Positions 52,700 through 60,960 are shown, counted from the first letter of the stretch. The stretch is 64,000 bases of DNA from Pedobacter aquatilis (GCF_030409415.1 NZ_JAUFPW010000036.1:62001-126000), one strand, 5' to 3'. Translations and numbers: made by a program. Notes: generated by a model from the sequence alone, not told the origin.

Positions 52700-53254
52700 T
52701 TAGTCAATATCCAAAGTTCCTTCAACCGAATCATCCATCGTCTTACCCGTAACAACCGAAGCAGCCATTTTCAAAAATGCAACTGCTGTTCCGTGTTTTG
52801 TATCCCAATAATAACCTTCTGATGGAATAACTTTTATCAAGGTAATATTTGGATCTTCTTTTCCACCTTGAAACCACGTTTTAATAAATGGACTCCAAAG
52901 TTCATCAATTTTTGCCTGGTCGCGGCTAATTTCCGAAATTCCATAAATGTTTACAAAACCAGAATGTGCGCCTGCCTGAAATAATAAATGGGTAAAAGGG
53001 TCAGCGGAAATTTCATCATTTTTGTGACTATCCTTCATGCTCATAAACCAAATATTACCTTCGTCGTCAACCTGCTGTATTGCCATTGGTCTGACAGATA
53101 AAGGCACTCCGGTTTTGATATTTGTACAAAAGAAACAGCTTTCTGCTTTCTCAGCCAAACTGCGTAGTTTTTCTACAGCTTCCTTGCCGTCTAAATCTTT
53201 AATATTATCTTCTTCCTGAGTATTATTAGTACTTCCTTCTTGTGATGTTGCCAT
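52700..53254 (-). CDS. pyridoxamine 5'-phosphate oxidase-like / general stress protein 26 family
   Basis: 184 residues. Split-barrel flavin-binding fold: LAEKAESCFFCTNIKTGVPLSVRPMAIQQVDDEGNIWFMSMKDSHKNDEI and the VNIYGISEISRDQAKIDELWSPF segment are typical of the stress protein 26 group. Flavin or F420-type ligand uncertain. The Gln/Glu/Asn-rich N-terminus (about 1-20) is extra. No operon partner. Confidence 0.82.
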   Translation of the reverse strand: MATSQEGSTNNTQEEDNIKDLDGKEAVEKLRSLAEKAESCFFCTNIKTGVPLSVRPMAIQQVDDEGNIWFMSMKDSHKNDEISADPFTHLLFQAGAHSGFVNIYGISEISRDQAKIDELWSPFIKTWFQGGKEDPNITLIKVIPSEGYYWDTKHGTAVAFLKMAASVVTGKTMDDSVEGTLDID

Positions 53255-53355
53255 AAGTAAATGTTTTATAATACTACATTTAGCAAATCAATAAGTTTTA
53301 TATTTTCTTAAACAGATAATTTTTGAAAAGCAATGGCATTAGCCAGATTAATGGT

Positions 53356-53464
53356 AGTCCTGCTTTCGCTTCAATCTTTTGGCTAACCTTACAGCGTTCC
53401 TGCTCAATTAAACTTTACATACACTGTAATGTGGTAAGCCAAAAGTATTTCCGCACCAATCAGG
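53356..53464 (-). repeat. interspersed structured element, copy G
   Basis: In the 307-bp gap before the next gene. Read on the minus strand: arm CCTGATTGGTGCGGAAATA, stem GGTAAGCCAAAAG (53433-53445 on +)/CTTTTGGCTAACC (53376-53388 on +) with one mismatch, 3' arm GATTGAAGCGAAAGCAGGAC. Its 3' end is the best match to the inverted end of copy C. Nothing else is seen in the gap except a terminator. Confidence 0.6.
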
Positions 53465-53525
53465 TTTAAAAACTTTTGTCCATCTAGGAATCAGAAACCT
53501 TCTACTGCAAATAACCTAAACAAAA

Positions 53526-53551
53526 AAGCCGCTTTTTAAAAGAAACGGCTT
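53526..53551 (-). terminator. terminator of the TPR-like membrane protein gene
   Basis: Stem AAGCCG (53526-53531)/CGGCTT (53546-53551) with an A/T-rich flank; T tail on the minus strand. Confidence 0.55.
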
Positions 53552-53561
53552 CTATATTTTT

Positions 53562-54101
53562 TTATCTGTATCTAACTTGCTGTTGCTTGTCCATCATTCC
53601 CATCTGGTCTTTCATCTGCTTAATCTGGTCGGCAAGTAATTTATTCTTGTCGGCTTTTTTTGCATCTGCTAAATACATTGTTGCTTCACGTTTATTACGT
53701 TTAGCCATTGCAATTCCTGCTAAACTTAATTTTGCCAGGGCAACATTGTGGTCCATTTGCATACCCAAGCTTAATGCCGCTTTAAAATATTTTTCCGATT
53801 TTAAAGGTGCTGTTCTGCTCTCAATTAAGCCTACAAGTAAGTTATAATAACCATGTTGCGCTTTTATTAATTGGCTTTCGTAATTAGTAATACGATTTAA
53901 AAATTGTTGTGCTTTTGGCATGTTATCCTTGCGCAGAAACCATTGCGCTAAAAGCATATTTTCATTAAAGAAAAAGGTCACTAAAACAATTATTCCAAGC
54001 AAGATTGCAATAATTCCCCATGGCCATAAACCGAATATGAATAATGCAACTGCGCCGCCTAATAATGCAAACCCTGCTATCAATCTAATAAAATTTGGCA
54101 T
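53562..54101 (-). CDS. hypothetical membrane protein with TPR-like C-terminal half
   Basis: 179 residues. Two adjacent membrane segments (about 5-24 and 26-46, FALLGGAVALFIFGLWPWGIIAILLGIIVLV), then a helical-repeat region (about 55-150: AQWFLRKDNMPKAQQFLNRI, HGYYNLLVGLIES, SEKYFKAALSLGM, AMAKRNKREATMYLADAKKA) and a Gln/Met-rich tail. Probably an anchored scaffold; function unknown. Confidence 0.65.
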   Translation of the reverse strand: MPNFIRLIAGFALLGGAVALFIFGLWPWGIIAILLGIIVLVTFFFNENMLLAQWFLRKDNMPKAQQFLNRITNYESQLIKAQHGYYNLLVGLIESRTAPLKSEKYFKAALSLGMQMDHNVALAKLSLAGIAMAKRNKREATMYLADAKKADKNKLLADQIKQMKDQMGMMDKQQQVRYR

Positions 54102-54215
54102 AAAATTTATTCTAAGTATTTATTTTTGCAAATATCGTTTTTAAATGGCAGAATTTAGATATTAAAACAATAATTTCAATAAAATTTTACAACTACCTTA
54201 AACCATCAAATTAAC

Positions 54216-54734
54216 ATGAAAATTTTCTTATCAATTACCCTAATAATTATTGCAATGAATGTTTCTGCACAAGAAGTAAATAAAAAAATACACGATAAAG
54301 TTCACAACAAAGATATCTTGATAAATTCATGTACTCGTGAGGGATTGGTTTCCTTTCCAGAATTTAAAGAAATGTACGATCCATTATATGAAGCGTACGT
54401 TCCGGATGCCGCAACAATAATAGAACTTAAAAAGCTTATTGGTAAAGAACGTATTAAAGTTATTTTAGGAACCTGGTGTGGAGATAGCAAAGTAAATGTG
54501 CCTAACTTTTTTAAAATTTTGGATGCGTTACAATTTAAAGAGAAAAGCACAGAAATAATTGCTGTAGACGGCAGTAAAAAAGCTGAAAATGGAATTATAG
54601 ATGGATTAAACATCACGAATGTTCCTACATTTATTGTACTCGATAAAAAAGGTAATGAGATTGGCAGAATTGTCGAACATCCAAAAACAACTTTAGAAGG
54701 CGATTTGTTAGCAATACTTAAATCAAAAAAGTAA
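54216..54734 (+). CDS. exported thioredoxin-like protein with a single active-site cysteine
   Basis: 172 residues. Signal peptide (MKIFLSITLIIIAMNVSA). Thioredoxin-fold segments KVILGTWCGDSKVNVPNFFKILD and NVPTFIVLDKKGNEIGRI (cis-Pro) are clear, but the usual CxxC is CGDS (C88), so it has one redox cysteine: perhaps a monothiol or peroxidase-like role. Divergent from the preceding gene and 27 nt before ung. Confidence 0.8.
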   Translation: MKIFLSITLIIIAMNVSAQEVNKKIHDKVHNKDILINSCTREGLVSFPEFKEMYDPLYEAYVPDAATIIELKKLIGKERIKVILGTWCGDSKVNVPNFFKILDALQFKEKSTEIIAVDGSKKAENGIIDGLNITNVPTFIVLDKKGNEIGRIVEHPKTTLEGDLLAILKSKK

Positions 54735-54761
54735 TTCAACTAAAATAAATTTATTAAATAT

Positions 54762-55439
54762 ATGTCTGCTGCTTTAGAACCTGGTTGGTTAGCTGTTTTG
54801 AATGATGAGTTTGAAAAAGATTACATGAAAAGCCTTAAAGCCTTTCTGTTAGAAGAAAAGGAAAAAGGAAATAATGTTTATCCTAAAGGAGCAGACATTT
54901 TTAATGCTTTAAATACAACTCCTTTTGAGAAAGTTAAGGTTGTAATACTGGGCCAAGATCCATATCATGGAATTGGCCAGGCCCACGGATTATCGTTTTC
55001 GGTTCAAAAGGGAGTTGCCATTCCACCATCATTAAAAAACATTTATAAAGAATTAGAAACCGATATTGACGGATTTAAAACGCCCACACATGGACATTTG
55101 ACCAGTTGGGCAGAGCAAGGTGTCTTATTACTTAACGCTACACTTACTGTGCGGGCATCAGAAGCTGGTTCACATCAAAATCGAGGATGGGAATTTTTCA
55201 CTGATGAAATTATAAAATCACTATCTGATAAAAAAGAGCATATCGTGTTTTTACTTTGGGGCAAGTATGCACAACAAAAAGCATCACTTATCGACCAAAA
55301 GAAACACTATGTTTTAACTGCAGCACACCCCTCACCTTTCTCTGCATACAATGGTTTTTTTGGTTCAAAACATTTCTCGAAAGCAAATCAATTGTTAATC
55401 CAAAATAATTTAACTCCTGTAGATTGGAAGTTGCAATAA
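54762..55439 (+). CDS. ung: uracil-DNA glycosylase, family 1
   Basis: 225 residues. Water-activating motif GQDPYHG (64-70, catalytic D66), GLSFSVQKGVAIPPSLKNIYKEL, LLLNATLTVR and the Leu-loop motif HPSPFSAYNGFFG near residue 190. It excises uracil from DNA. It may be co-transcribed with the thioredoxin-like gene 27 nt upstream. Confidence 0.96.
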   Translation: MSAALEPGWLAVLNDEFEKDYMKSLKAFLLEEKEKGNNVYPKGADIFNALNTTPFEKVKVVILGQDPYHGIGQAHGLSFSVQKGVAIPPSLKNIYKELETDIDGFKTPTHGHLTSWAEQGVLLLNATLTVRASEAGSHQNRGWEFFTDEIIKSLSDKKEHIVFLLWGKYAQQKASLIDQKKHYVLTAAHPSPFSAYNGFFGSKHFSKANQLLIQNNLTPVDWKLQ

Positions 55440-55519
55440 TTTTTCAACATCTTAGTACAGCTGACTCAGCTTAGAATAATCATATAATCATCCCGAAGTT
55501 TATACTTAATTGGATTATA

Positions 55520-55925
55520 ATGATTGATAAAAAATTTCTTGATAATTAGAATACAAAGTTACAGGGGCTTGCATAGAAGTTCATAAAGCACTTGGTCCAG
55601 GTTTGTTAGAAAGTATTTACCATAAATGCTTAATAAGAGAACTTCAACTTCAAAATATAAATTTCATTAATGAACAACCTATTGTTGTTGAGTATAAAGA
55701 TCTATTAATGGATACTATAATTAGAGCCGACTTATTAATAGAGAATTGCTTGATTTTAGAACTAAAATCTGTAGAGAAAATATTACCCATACACCAGGCA
55801 CAGATTCTAATATATATGAAACTTTTGAACGCACCCTGCGGTTTACTCATTAATTCAACTGTTTGAACATAGTTGCTGAGGGTAAAAAATCCTTTATTAA
55901 TGATTTGTATAGAAGAATTTCATAA
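55520..55925 (+). pseudogene. GxxExxY-family protein, two frameshifts
   Basis: Three successive frames together give a full family member: MIDKKFLDN (from ATG 55520), then EYKVTGACIEVHKALGPGLL and ESIYHKCLIRELQLQN with NEQPIVVEYKDLLMDTIIRADLLIE and the PDDEXK-like core, then FNCLNIVAEGKKSFINDLYR to a stop at 55925. Each junction (about 55546 and 55854) is repaired by adding one T (AATTA to AATTTA, AATTC to AATTTC). As it stands only 55603-55866 is open, without a proper start. Family function unknown; the fold is nuclease-like. Confidence 0.75.
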
Positions 55926-55984
55926 GATTAACTATCTCCAAACTTAGATGTTCTTAGATTTCTAAGATGGTAAAAATACTAATA

Positions 55985-56455
55985 TTAATACTCCAACGGC
56001 ACGATTGGTTCTTTTTTAGTTGTAGACATAATCATCATCGTTTGGAAAGTTTTCACAACCGAAATTTTACTGATTTTATCCATAATTAAACGTTCGTAAG
56101 CCTTAATATCCTTAACATAAACCTTCAGCAAGAAATCTGCTTGTCCGGTAACGTGGTGGCATTCCGTAATTTCCTTAATCTGGTTTACTTCATCCAAAAA
56201 GATTTGAATCGTATTATTCTTATGAAAATCTAATTGAATTTGGATGAAAGTTTTGATACCCAAACCAAGCTTTTCCTCATCAACCAAAGCATGATAGCTT
56301 TTGATGAAACCAGCCATTTCTAATTTGCGCACCCTTTCTAATGTTGGTGCAGGAGAAAGTCCGATTTCTTGAGATAACAAGAGATTTGTGATTCTACCGT
56401 TTTCTTGTAAAATCTTTAAAATTCTAAAATCAATTTTGTCTAATTCTGATGCCAT
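55985..56455 (-). CDS. Lrp/AsnC family transcriptional regulator
   Basis: 156 residues from the ATG at 56455 (MASELDKIDFRILKILQENGRITN), the standard family start; the longer frame to 56491 crosses the promoter. N-terminal HTH (LLSQEIGLSPAPTLERVRKLEMAGFI) and C-terminal RAM ligand-binding domain (IKEITECHHVTGQADFLLKVYVKDIKAYERL). Amino-acid-responsive regulator; ligand not evident. Divergent from mntR. Confidence 0.93.
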   Translation of the reverse strand: MASELDKIDFRILKILQENGRITNLLLSQEIGLSPAPTLERVRKLEMAGFIKSYHALVDEEKLGLGIKTFIQIQLDFHKNNTIQIFLDEVNQIKEITECHHVTGQADFLLKVYVKDIKAYERLIMDKISKISVVKTFQTMMIMSTTKKEPIVPLEY

Positions 56456-56478
56456 ATGTGTTAAAGGTAATGAGAACA

Positions 56479-56486
56479 CAAACATA
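56479..56486 (-). promoter_or_regulatory. -7 box of the Lrp/AsnC regulator gene
   Basis: TATGTTTG on the minus strand, 24 nt before the ATG at 56455. Confidence 0.45.
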
Positions 56487-56541
56487 ACCAAATTATATTC
56501 TAAATTTTAACATAATTTATCATATATATTTTAAAATATTT

Positions 56542-56561
56542 TTTTTAGATTTACCTAAAAA
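56542..56561 (+). promoter_or_regulatory. dyad operator upstream of mntR
   Basis: TTTTTAG (56542-56548), 6 nt, CTAAAAA (56555-56561): a perfect 7-bp inverted repeat 19 nt before the ATG at 56581. Size and symmetry fit binding of a DtxR/MntR dimer, so metal-dependent autoregulation is likely. Confidence 0.5.
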
Positions 56562-56580
56562 TATAATTAGATAAACATAA

Positions 56581-57243
56581 ATGCAAAGTTTTACGGAAGA
56601 AAATTATCTAAAAGTAATTTATCATTTAGCGCAAAAAACAACCAACGTTCAAACAAATGCTATTGCAGAGCAAATTCAAACTAAACCAGCATCGGTAACC
56701 GATATGATTAAAAAGCTTGCAGAGAAAGAGCTGGTTGATTATGTAAAATACCAAGGCGTAACTTTAACTGAAAAAGGAAAACATGCTGCCATTAGCATTG
56801 TTAGAAAACATCGGCTTTGGGAAGTTTTTTTGGTCGATAAATTAAACTTTAAATGGGATGAAGTTCATGACGTTGCAGAAGAACTTGAACATATAAAATC
56901 AGTAGATTTAATTGAAAGATTAGATGAGTTTTTAGGTTTTCCAAAATCTGACCCGCATGGCGACCCTATTCCTGATAAGAATGGAACATTTGCTAAAACT
57001 CAATTTATTAAACTAATAGAGCTTAAAATTGGGGAATCTGGAACAATAACTGGAGTTAGTCAGCATAGTTCTCCGTTTTTGAAGTATTTGGAGAAATCAG
57101 GACTAACCCTGGGCAAACGAATACAAATTACCGATATAACAGATTTTGATGGATCGGTTGAAATATTGGTAAACGAGAAACAAATTAATATTAGCAGAGA
57201 AGTGGCTAAACATATCCTAATTAGCAATAATGGCAAAATCTGA
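56581..57243 (+). CDS. DtxR/MntR family metal-dependent transcriptional regulator
   Basis: 220 residues. N-terminal winged helix (about 5-62: ENYLKVIYHLAQ, TNAIAEQIQTKPASVTDMIKKLAEKELVDYVKYQGVTLTEKG), metal-binding/dimer domain (about 65-140: RKHRLWEVFLVDKLNFKWDEVHDVAEELEH), and a FeoA/SH3-like C-terminal domain (about 145-215). It overlaps the Nramp gene by 14 nt, so it very likely controls Mn2+ (or Fe2+) uptake. Confidence 0.93.
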   Translation: MQSFTEENYLKVIYHLAQKTTNVQTNAIAEQIQTKPASVTDMIKKLAEKELVDYVKYQGVTLTEKGKHAAISIVRKHRLWEVFLVDKLNFKWDEVHDVAEELEHIKSVDLIERLDEFLGFPKSDPHGDPIPDKNGTFAKTQFIKLIELKIGESGTITGVSQHSSPFLKYLEKSGLTLGKRIQITDITDFDGSVEILVNEKQINISREVAKHILISNNGKI

Positions 57244-59092
57244 ATCGCTTAGCGAAGTACACCAAAGCGTTGATACCAATAAAAGAAAAGGCTGGCGTAG
57301 AATATTATCTTTTATTGGTCCGGCATATTTAATTAGTGTGGGCTATATGGACCCTGGAAACTGGGCAACTGATTTAGCAGGCGGAAGCAAATTTGGCTAC
57401 CAATTAATCTGGGTATTGTTGATGTCTAACTTAATTGCCCTGCTCCTGCAATCCCTAAGTGCAAGATTGGGCATTGTGAGAGGATTGGATTTGGCACAAG
57501 CGTCAAAGCATGCATATCCAAGATGGGCAAACATTCCGCTATTCATGCTAGCACAAACTGCAATTGTAGCGTGCGATTTAGCTGAAATTATCGGCATGGC
57601 TATAGGTTTGCAGCTACTTTTCGATTTACCCCTAATATGGGGAATCTCTATAACTATCTTTGATACAATATTATTATTATTTCTACTTAATAAAGGCATG
57701 AGGGCAATGGAAGGTTTTATCGTATCCATGGTTTTCATTGTTGGTATTTCCTTTCTAGTAGAGATGTTTATTGTTGAGCCATCTTTAAAAGAAGTTGTAA
57801 AGGGTTTTGAGCCATCAGTTTTAGGTGGCGATGCACTTTATATCGCAATTGGAATTATTGGCGCTACGGTTATGCCTCATAATCTTTATCTCCACTCATC
57901 ATTGGTACAAACCCGAAAAATTGAGCGAACAAATAAAGGCATTAAAGAAGCACTTAAATTTAACTTAATTGATACAACGGTTGCATTAAACCTTGCCTTT
58001 TTTGTAAATGCAGCTATATTAATTCTGGCAGCAGCGGCATTTTATAAAAATGGTTTACACGAAGTTGCCGAAATTCAGGATGCTCATAAATTACTATCCA
58101 ACATTTTCGGAAACATTGCACCAACCTTATTTGCTATTGCATTAATTGCAGCCGGACAAAGCTCTACGGTAACTGGTACGTTGGCTGGGCAAATTGTAAT
58201 GGAAGGCCACATCAACCTGCGTATTCAACCTTGGTTACGAAGATTAATTACCAGACTTTTAGCAATAATACCTGCATTCTTTACCATTTTACATTATGGA
58301 GATGATGCCTTAGGCGGATTATTAGTATTAAGCCAGGTAGTTTTGAGTTTGCAATTGGGTTTTGCCATAATTCCTTTAATCCACTTTACATCGGATAAAA
58401 AGCTGATGAAAGATTTCGCCATTAAAACTTGGGTAAAAATTTTAGCATGGACCAGCGCAGCAGTTATTATTGCGCTAAACGTAAAATTGGTAATTGAAGA
58501 AATTAGTGGCTGGACAAAAGATAATAATGAATGGTGGGTTTATGCAATAATTATTCCGGCTGTAACATTAACTGTTTTGTTGCTTTTGTATGTTTTCTTC
58601 CATCCATTATTGGATAAGAGAAATCATGAAAAACAAATGGTTCCTCATGGTGAGGCTTTAGATATTGGGAAAATTGATAAAATCAGTTATAAAAGAATTG
58701 GTATTGCAGTAGATTTCTCAAAGAATGATAGAAACACCATTAGGCATGCATTAATTCAGGGTGGTAAAGACGCCCAATACTTCCTTATTCACGTTGTTGA
58801 AACTGCTGCTGCCCGTTATCACGGAGATAAAGTTATGGACCATGAAACTAAAAGTGATGCTGAAAATTTGGAGAAATACAAAGTTAACCTTGCAGATTTA
58901 GGTTACGATTCTACAACCTTTATTGGATTTGGAGGTACTGCAAAGGCCATTGCAAACATCAGTAATAAGAATGAATTAGAACTTTTGGTAATGGGTGCTC
59001 ACGGACATAAAGGGTTGAAAGACTTAATCTTCGGAACAACCGTTGATGCCGTAAGACACCGTGTAAATATACCGGTATTGATTATCCGATAG
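57230..59092 (+). CDS. Nramp divalent metal transporter fused to a universal stress protein domain
   Basis: 620 residues. Nramp part (about 20-465) with eleven or so membrane helices, the metal site motifs DPGNWATD (41-48) and ATVMPHNLYLHS, and GQSSTVTGTLAGQ. Then a UspA domain (about 478-620): KRIGIAVDFSKNDRNTIRHAL, FLIHVVE and the nucleotide-binding GAHGHKGLKDLIFGTTVDAVRH. H+-coupled Mn2+/Fe2+ import is expected; the Usp domain may bind ATP and regulate it (inference). The start overlaps mntR. Confidence 0.93.
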   Translation: MAKSESLSEVHQSVDTNKRKGWRRILSFIGPAYLISVGYMDPGNWATDLAGGSKFGYQLIWVLLMSNLIALLLQSLSARLGIVRGLDLAQASKHAYPRWANIPLFMLAQTAIVACDLAEIIGMAIGLQLLFDLPLIWGISITIFDTILLLFLLNKGMRAMEGFIVSMVFIVGISFLVEMFIVEPSLKEVVKGFEPSVLGGDALYIAIGIIGATVMPHNLYLHSSLVQTRKIERTNKGIKEALKFNLIDTTVALNLAFFVNAAILILAAAAFYKNGLHEVAEIQDAHKLLSNIFGNIAPTLFAIALIAAGQSSTVTGTLAGQIVMEGHINLRIQPWLRRLITRLLAIIPAFFTILHYGDDALGGLLVLSQVVLSLQLGFAIIPLIHFTSDKKLMKDFAIKTWVKILAWTSAAVIIALNVKLVIEEISGWTKDNNEWWVYAIIIPAVTLTVLLLLYVFFHPLLDKRNHEKQMVPHGEALDIGKIDKISYKRIGIAVDFSKNDRNTIRHALIQGGKDAQYFLIHVVETAAARYHGDKVMDHETKSDAENLEKYKVNLADLGYDSTTFIGFGGTAKAIANISNKNELELLVMGAHGHKGLKDLIFGTTVDAVRHRVNIPVLIIR

Positions 59093-59558
59093 ATCTCATA
59101 ATCTTTTTGATGCCGCCATCGCCATCGCCAAATACCAATAATTTACCATTGGTAGAATAAAGATACATTGCCGGGTATTTGGTTGGTAAGAAAGTTGGAA
59201 TAAAAGTCCGGTTTTTATCTTGTAAAACCACAACATTGGGTTTTAAGTTTAAACCGGGCGCATAAGTTCCAAAAAACTTTTGAATAGAAATAGATTCATC
59301 CAGAGTAACCATGTAAATGTTTACATTTTTGAATTTTGCGTAAGATTTATTTAATTCTGCAGCTTCTCTCTGGCAATGCTCGCAAGTAGCATCAAAAAGA
59401 ATAAACAAAGTTTTTTTAGCCTGATTTACATTTACATTAGAGAATGGCTTACCATCTAGCTTAAAAAATTTAAATTGAGGTAAATAGGCAGGCTGTTGTG
59501 CACTAGCTCCAAAAGCGAATATAATTAAACAAACAAAAAAAAGGTTTCTAAACTTCAT
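59082..59558 (-). CDS. exported thioredoxin/TlpA-like protein
   Basis: 158 residues. Signal peptide ending FGASAQ; redox motif CEHC (C59, C62) in LFILFDATCEHCQREAAELN; cis-Pro region FLPTKYPAMYLYSTNGKL. A periplasmic thiol-disulfide protein of the AhpC/TSA-redoxin type. Its last 11 nt overlap the 3' end of the convergent Nramp gene. Confidence 0.82.
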   Translation of the reverse strand: MKFRNLFFVCLIIFAFGASAQQPAYLPQFKFFKLDGKPFSNVNVNQAKKTLFILFDATCEHCQREAAELNKSYAKFKNVNIYMVTLDESISIQKFFGTYAPGLNLKPNVVVLQDKNRTFIPTFLPTKYPAMYLYSTNGKLLVFGDGDGGIKKIMRSIG

Positions 59559-59738
59559 ATTGAATAAATAAACTCAAACATAATTTTTTATTTGCGAACA
59601 ATACAATTATAATTTGAGTTTTACACTAACAGAACATTAGAAATAATTTTAAACAAAATAATAACGCAATTTTTTGGATATTTGCATCCCACTGTTTTTA
59701 TATAAAAAGATTTGAAAGCAGTTTTAATACAATAAATT

Positions 59739-60188
59739 TTGAAAAACGACATCAATATAAAAAATAAAAGAGCCTATTTTGATTATAATATCATTGATAA
59801 ATATGTTGCCGGATTAGCACTTTTAGGCACTGAAATTAAAGCGATTAGACAGGGCAAGGCTAATATGACTGATGCTTTCTGTATGTTCATCGGTGGAAAC
59901 CTTTATATAAGAAATCTTCATATCTCTGAATATAGCCACAGTTCTTTCTATCATCACGATATTAAAAGAGATAGGGTGCTTCTTTTGCAAAAGAAAGAAA
60001 TTAGAAAATTAAAAGTCAAAGGTGAAGAAAAGGGCTATACCATTGTTCCGCTGAGGATTTTTGTAAATGAAAGAGGTTTTGCAAAAATTGAAATTGCACT
60101 TGCTCAAGGTAAAAAGGAATTCGATAAAAGAGATAGTATTAAAGAACGAGATTCGAAAAGGGAACTAGATAGAGCAATGAAAATTTAG
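59739..60188 (+). CDS. smpB: tmRNA-binding protein SmpB
   Basis: 149 residues. NKRAYFDYNIIDKYVAGLALLGTEIKAIRQGKANMTDAF, LHISEY and a basic C-terminus (KRDSIKERDSKRELDRAMK) are typical; SmpB delivers tmRNA to stalled ribosomes. The start is TTG at 59739: an in-frame TAA lies two codons upstream and the first in-frame ATG is at codon 43, inside the conserved core. No tmRNA gene is in the window. Confidence 0.94.
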   Translation: MKNDINIKNKRAYFDYNIIDKYVAGLALLGTEIKAIRQGKANMTDAFCMFIGGNLYIRNLHISEYSHSSFYHHDIKRDRVLLLQKKEIRKLKVKGEEKGYTIVPLRIFVNERGFAKIEIALAQGKKEFDKRDSIKERDSKRELDRAMKI

Positions 60189-60202
60189 TTATTACATTGT
60201 TT

Positions 60203-60296
60203 CACTTGTTCATTCGTAAGTAGTTTAAGCTTCAATATTTCAAGGATTTTGCTTTTTAATTTATAAAACCCGATAACTAATAACTAATGAACTAAC
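60203..60296. repeat. degenerate word-like repeat between smpB and pcm
   Basis: GTTTCACTTGTTCATTCG and CCGATAACTAATAACTAATG followed by AACTAACC: near-tandem AACTAAT words next to the pcm stop codon. Confidence 0.35.
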
Positions 60297-60953
60297 CTAC
60301 CACGCTTGGTCGCCTACCAATGGCACAAATCTAAAGGTATCAAGCACAATTTTTTCGTAATCGGTTTCGCTAACCCTAATTACAGTAACCATTTTTTGGG
60401 TATGCTCATCTCCTACCGGAATAACTAAAATACCGCCAACTTTTAGCTGTTTCAATAAAATTTCAGGCACCAAAGGTGCACCAGCAGTAACAATTATTTT
60501 GTCGTAAGGCGCTTCCTCAGCAATACCTTTCGAACCATCGCCACAATAGAATTTTGGTCGATAACCCATTCCAGGTAAAATTTGGATAGTTCGATTATAT
60601 ATATTTTCCTGGCGCTCTATTGTAAATACATTTGCGCCAAGTTCTAACAAAATACAGGTTTGGTAACCAGAACCCGTGCCAATCTCCAAGACTTTATCAC
60701 CTTTTCTGATGTAAAGTAATTCGCTTTGATACGCTACAGTATATGGCTGAGAAATAGTTTGACCATCCCCTATTGGAAAGGCAATATCCTTGTATGCTTG
60801 ATTCCAAAATGTTTCATCGAAAAAAAAATGACGAGGAACTTTACCTATTGCTTTAAGTACATTTTCATCTTCAATACCGCGAGATTTTAACAATTCTACA
60901 AGTTTCTTTCTCGCACCTCTTTCCCGGTAGTTATCAACAAATTTATAGGCCAT
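60297..60953 (-). CDS. pcm: protein-L-isoaspartate O-methyltransferase
   Basis: 218 residues. SAM-binding DKVLEIGTGSGYQTCILLELGA, the upstream GQTISQPYTVAYQSELL and VGGILVIPVGD are family motifs. It methylates isoaspartyl residues, starting their repair. A -7 box lies 7 nt before the ATG, so the mRNA has almost no leader. Confidence 0.94.
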   Translation of the reverse strand: MAYKFVDNYRERGARKKLVELLKSRGIEDENVLKAIGKVPRHFFFDETFWNQAYKDIAFPIGDGQTISQPYTVAYQSELLYIRKGDKVLEIGTGSGYQTCILLELGANVFTIERQENIYNRTIQILPGMGYRPKFYCGDGSKGIAEEAPYDKIIVTAGAPLVPEILLKQLKVGGILVIPVGDEHTQKMVTVIRVSETDYEKIVLDTFRFVPLVGDQAW

Positions 60954-60960
60954 GAAGTTT

